From contig JAHQVS010000102.1 of assembly GCA_019634215.1 (NCBI GenBank), positions 1 to 53,935 of the forward strand: a DNA stretch of 53,935 nt, in the 5' to 3' direction. This DNA comes from Paracoccaceae bacterium. Its GTDB lineage: Bacteria > Pseudomonadota > Alphaproteobacteria > Rhodobacterales > Rhodobacteraceae. The position numbers and the translations under genes were made by a program. Under the pieces are notes generated by a model. It saw only the letters and a list, made by a program, of their open reading frames with translations. It was not told where the DNA came from and did no database searches. Below are positions 51,238 through 53,935 of the stretch, one piece after another. Position 1 is the stretch's first letter; every line of letters starts with the position of its first letter.

Positions 51238-52875
51238 CTAGCCGCGCGCCAATGCGCTTCGTTGCTTGATGGTGTTGGCGAATCGGGTCAACACGCCGCT
51301 GTAGCGATCGCTGGGGAGCATGATCTCGATGAGCCGCCAATTAGCCTCATCGGCGACGGCGCGATCGAGAGCGGATTTCAGCTCAGCTCCGGTCGCCGCC
51401 CGTTCGCCGACGCCGCCAAGGCGATCTGCGAGGTCGGCGAAGCGCCACTCGTCGAGATCATTATAGGCCGGGCCGGGCTGGAACGCCTTCAGCATGCCCC
51501 AGGCGCGGTTATTGAATAGTAGCACAATCGGGGTGATGCCGAGGCGGGGGGCGTTGCCCAGCTCCCAACCGGTCATTTGAAACGCGCCGTCGCCGACCAG
51601 GATCAGCGGGCGGCGGCCGGAAGCGAGTTCTAGGCCTATCCCCATCGGCGCGCCCGCTCCCATTGTGGCGTAATAAGCCGGGGCGACCAGGGCGGTCGGT
51701 GCGACGTCCATGGCTGTGAACAGGCAATCCCCCATGTCGGAGGCGATCGGCATCGGCCCTTTTTTCGCAAACAGGTCGTTCAGCGCCCGAGCGACGTCCA
51801 TCGGCTCTAGTGGGTGGTCATCGGCCTGAAGGCCGTTTGGATAGGGCGCAGGCGCCGAAGGCGCAGCTGCTGCGATCGGTTCGGCGATTGCCAGCAAAGC
51901 GTCCAAATATTCGGCAAGACCAATTTCTGGATAGAGATGATGACCAAAGCGCACCTGTCGATCGAAGGCGTGAATCATGCGCAGCCGGTCGATCTGTTGG
52001 GTCGAGACGCCGAAATTGGTGTCGCACAGGATCACGCCGAGCATCAGCAGCCGATCGGCCCCTTCGATCACCTCTCGGGTCGGCGCGTCGCCAGCGAGGC
52101 CGAGATAGGCGCCTATGAGGGGCGCATCAGCGTCGGAGAGCAGGCCACGGCCCATAAAGCTCGTCGCCACAGGCAATCTGAGCTTACGGGCCAGTTGCGC
52201 GACCTTGTCCTCCAGGCCGAAGCGCCGGATTTCCACCCCGACCAGTAGGGCCGGCTTCTTGGCGGCTTTCAGGGCGGTTAGGGTCTCGTGAGCGGCGGTT
52301 GCAGCGGCGTCGTGGTTGGCGGGTGGTGGCGTGAAGCCGGGGACCGGGCTCGCCGGGGCGTGGACCATGTCGCGCGGGAATTCGATATAGACCGGGCGCG
52401 ATTGCACGCGGGCGGCGGTGAGCACGCGGGCGATCTCTGCTGGCGCAGTCTCGGCGTCGTTCAACACCGCTTGGGCGCAAGTCACCTCCTGATAGATCAG
52501 CAGTTGGCTGTCTAGATGCTTCACCTGATGGTGCAGGCCCAAGCCCATTGCGCCTTCTTCCTTGCCCGGCGCGCCGGAGATCACCACTACGGGCGATTTC
52601 TCGGCATAGGCTTGGGCGGTGGGGTTGATCATGTTGAGCCCGCCCGCGCCATAGGTGACAGCGGCGACGCTCAGGGAGGAGCGCATGCGCGCCGCGGCGT
52701 CGGCGGCGAAGCCCACTCCAGGCTCATGGCTGAGAGTGTGGAGTGGTAGGGTTTTGGTTGCGTCGATTTCCTTGAAGAACGGGAGGGCGAAATCGCCGGG
52801 GATGCCGAAAATCTCCGCCGCGCCATAGGCTTTTAGGGCGTTCAGCAGAACATGGGCGAGTGGTTGTTTAGACAT
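51238..52875 (-). CDS. ipdC: Indolepyruvate / phenylpyruvate decarboxylase
   Basis: A 545-residue thiamine diphosphate enzyme resembling Azospirillum IpdC/PPDC throughout, including FGIPGDFALPFFK, PLHTLSHEPGVGFAADAAAR (catalytic Glu51), AMGLGLHHQVKHLD (paired His), FMGRGLL, ASDMGDCLFTAMD and the cofactor motif GDGAFQMTGWELGN. It decarboxylates indolepyruvate or phenylpyruvate to the aldehyde, a step in indole-3-acetate or phenylacetate synthesis. Length equals the Azospirillum enzyme as I recall it. AAGGAT lies eight bases before the ATG. Branched-chain or acetolactate activity is less likely. No aminotransferase or aldehyde dehydrogenase is adjacent. It is convergent with the RTX subtilase (10-base gap). 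Confidence 0.88.
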   Translation of the reverse strand: MSKQPLAHVLLNALKAYGAAEIFGIPGDFALPFFKEIDATKTLPLHTLSHEPGVGFAADAAARMRSSLSVAAVTYGAGGLNMINPTAQAYAEKSPVVVISGAPGKEEGAMGLGLHHQVKHLDSQLLIYQEVTCAQAVLNDAETAPAEIARVLTAARVQSRPVYIEFPRDMVHAPASPVPGFTPPPANHDAAATAAHETLTALKAAKKPALLVGVEIRRFGLEDKVAQLARKLRLPVATSFMGRGLLSDADAPLIGAYLGLAGDAPTREVIEGADRLLMLGVILCDTNFGVSTQQIDRLRMIHAFDRQVRFGHHLYPEIGLAEYLDALLAIAEPIAAAAPSAPAPYPNGLQADDHPLEPMDVARALNDLFAKKGPMPIASDMGDCLFTAMDVAPTALVAPAYYATMGAGAPMGIGLELASGRRPLILVGDGAFQMTGWELGNAPRLGITPIVLLFNNRAWGMLKAFQPGPAYNDLDEWRFADLADRLGGVGERAATGAELKSALDRAVADEANWRLIEIMLPSDRYSGVLTRFANTIKQRSALARG

Positions 52876-52893
52876 GATTGAGATCCTTGCAGC

Positions 52894-52920
52894 GTCCCGG
52901 CTGGCATGGGAGGCCGGGAC
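52894..52920 (-). promoter_or_regulatory. Inverted repeat in the ipdC leader
   Basis: A perfect 8-bp dyad, GTCCCGGC (52894-52901) and GCCGGGAC (52913-52920), with an 11-base loop lies about 19 bases upstream of the ipdC ATG, just before its ribosome site. It could be an operator or an RNA hairpin affecting ribosome access. No T-tract follows. Confidence 0.4.
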
Positions 52921-53085
52921 GGCGTGGTTTCATGGAAGCTATTCTGACCTACTTCCCGGCGAATGGAAGGCGTGTGACCGTGCGTGTCCCAGAGCTACCA
53001 TCCACCTGAGGGTGTTTTCGGCTTGCCATGACGGGTGGCGCGGACCGATACGCGGCGTGTCGCAAGTCAGTTGAGGATGACCGAG

Positions 53086-53889
53086 ATGAAAATCGCCGTT
53101 CTGGGGTGCTCCGGCCGTATGGGGCGGATGTTGGTGCAGGAAATTCTGGCGCGGGACGGTGTCAGCCTCAGCGGCGTCACGGATCGTCCCGGCGCACCAT
53201 GGATTGGCCAGGATCTCGGCGGGGTCATGGAGTTGGAGGCGGCGCGAGGGCTGACCGTTGTGGAAGATGTCTCTCAGGTGGTTGCAGGGGCGGAGGCGCT
53301 AATCGACTTCACCACACCTGATGCGACTGTGGTCCACGCCCGCCTCGCGGCCAAGCAGGGGTGCGCGCATGTGATCGGCACGACCGGTTTCGCTGAGACT
53401 CACCTAACTGATCTGGCGGTGGAGGCCTCACGCTGCGTGCAGGTGCGGGCGGGCAATATGTCCCTGGGCGTTAATCTACTCACAGCGTTGGTGGAGAAGG
53501 TCGCCGCCGCCCTGGATGATGACTTCGATATCGAGGTCGTCGAGATGCACCACAATCAGAAAGTTGATGCGCCCTCCGGCACTGCGCTGATGTTTGGTGA
53601 AGCGGCGGCAAAGGGGAGAGGGGTGACGCTTGAGGCGGCGGCGGATCGGGGACGCGACGGCATAACCGGCGCACGCGAGCGTGGCCATATTGGCTTTGTT
53701 GCCCTGCGTGGTGGCGACGTGGTCGGCGAGCATGAGGTGATTTTCGCCGGCCCTGGCGAGCGTGTGGCGCTGCGCCATATCGCAAGTGATCGGGGGATTT
53801 TCGCCCGGGGCGCGGTGAAGGCCGCACTTTGGACGCGTGGTAGGGCTCCAGGGGTCTACTCGATGATGGATGTGTTGGGGCTAGGGTAA
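53086..53889 (+). CDS. dapB: 4-hydroxy-tetrahydrodipicolinate reductase
   Basis: A 267-residue DapB, a lysine/diaminopimelate pathway reductase. The NAD(P)H fold is [18 protein letters not shown], the middle motif is [13 protein letters not shown], and the catalytic [16 protein letters not shown] carries the His pair and Lys. The C-terminal [19 protein letters not shown] is conserved. The ATG at 53086 has GAGG ten bases upstream; ATG 53077 has none. In many relatives dapB follows dnaJ; here it lies 10.7 kb downstream of it with unrelated genes between. The gene is complete, ending 46 bases before the window edge. Confidence 0.97.
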   Translation: MKIAVLGCSGRMGRMLVQEILARDGVSLSGVTDRPGAPWIGQDLGGVMELEAARGLTVVEDVSQVVAGAEALIDFTTPDATVVHARLAAKQGCAHVIGTTGFAETHLTDLAVEASRCVQVRAGNMSLGVNLLTALVEKVAAALDDDFDIEVVEMHHNQKVDAPSGTALMFGEAAAKGRGVTLEAAADRGRDGITGARERGHIGFVALRGGDVVGEHEVIFAGPGERVALRHIASDRGIFARGAVKAALWTRGRAPGVYSMMDVLGLG

Positions 53890-53935
53890 GCCCTTGGGTG
53901 GGCTATGCGGCTGACTCAAGACGGGCGCTCTCATA

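Overview
The window is about 54 kb of GC-rich DNA from an alphaproteobacterium, probably Rhodospirillales-like. The signs are the ffs(4.5S)-dnaX-ybaB-recR block, a dnaK-dnaJ pair with dapB about 11 kb further on, ccoGHIS genes for cbb3 oxidase assembly, and a 545-residue TPP enzyme very like the Azospirillum indolepyruvate/phenylpyruvate decarboxylase. No insertion sequence, prophage or CRISPR array was seen. Taxonomy is inference from gene content only.

Layout. 1-2.3 kb: 3' part of a TRAP transporter permease, then an amidase and a 54-residue membrane protein, all overlapping. 2.4-9.2 kb: a CoxG-like protein, two large RTX proteins (CAP domain; two FAS1 domains), and between them a DUF6502-DUF5666 pair. 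9.5-18.7 kb: a complete Ebo cluster (eboD, eboE, eboC, patatin, then divergent eboF and eboA-eboB) followed by a type 2 isopentenyl-diphosphate isomerase. 18.8-22.1 kb: DUF805 protein, sucCD, an isochorismatase-family hydrolase. 22.4-28.2 kb: a sulfotransferase-like protein, a PutA with an unexpected N-terminal HTH domain, a leaderless solute-binding-like protein and tRNA-Leu(UAA). 28.3-36 kb: housekeeping genes (cinA-like, sfsA, map, radC, hemE, recR, ybaB, dnaX, SRP RNA). 36-39 kb: ParB-like and PcfJ-like proteins and AlkB. 39-47.8 kb: dnaK, dnaJ, a DUF1989 gene and ccoGHIS. 47.9-53.9 kb: a glyoxalase-fold protein, an RTX subtilase, ipdC and dapB.

How the genes work together. The Ebo set (DHQ-synthase-like cyclase, TIM-barrel protein, UbiA-like membrane protein, phosphatase-superfamily protein, EboA, TatD-like hydrolase) is the strongest candidate for an under-described pathway. 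Here it is packaged with a patatin-type lipid acyl hydrolase and an IPP isomerase, which suggests isoprenoid or membrane-linked metabolite processing. Three separate RTX exoproteins indicate an active type I secretion system encoded outside the window. The ccoGHIS genes carry an FNR/FixK-type box and point to microaerobic respiration. The PutA protein joins a YafY/WYL-regulator-type winged HTH to the proline oxidation enzyme, where other PutA proteins have a ribbon-helix-helix domain or nothing.
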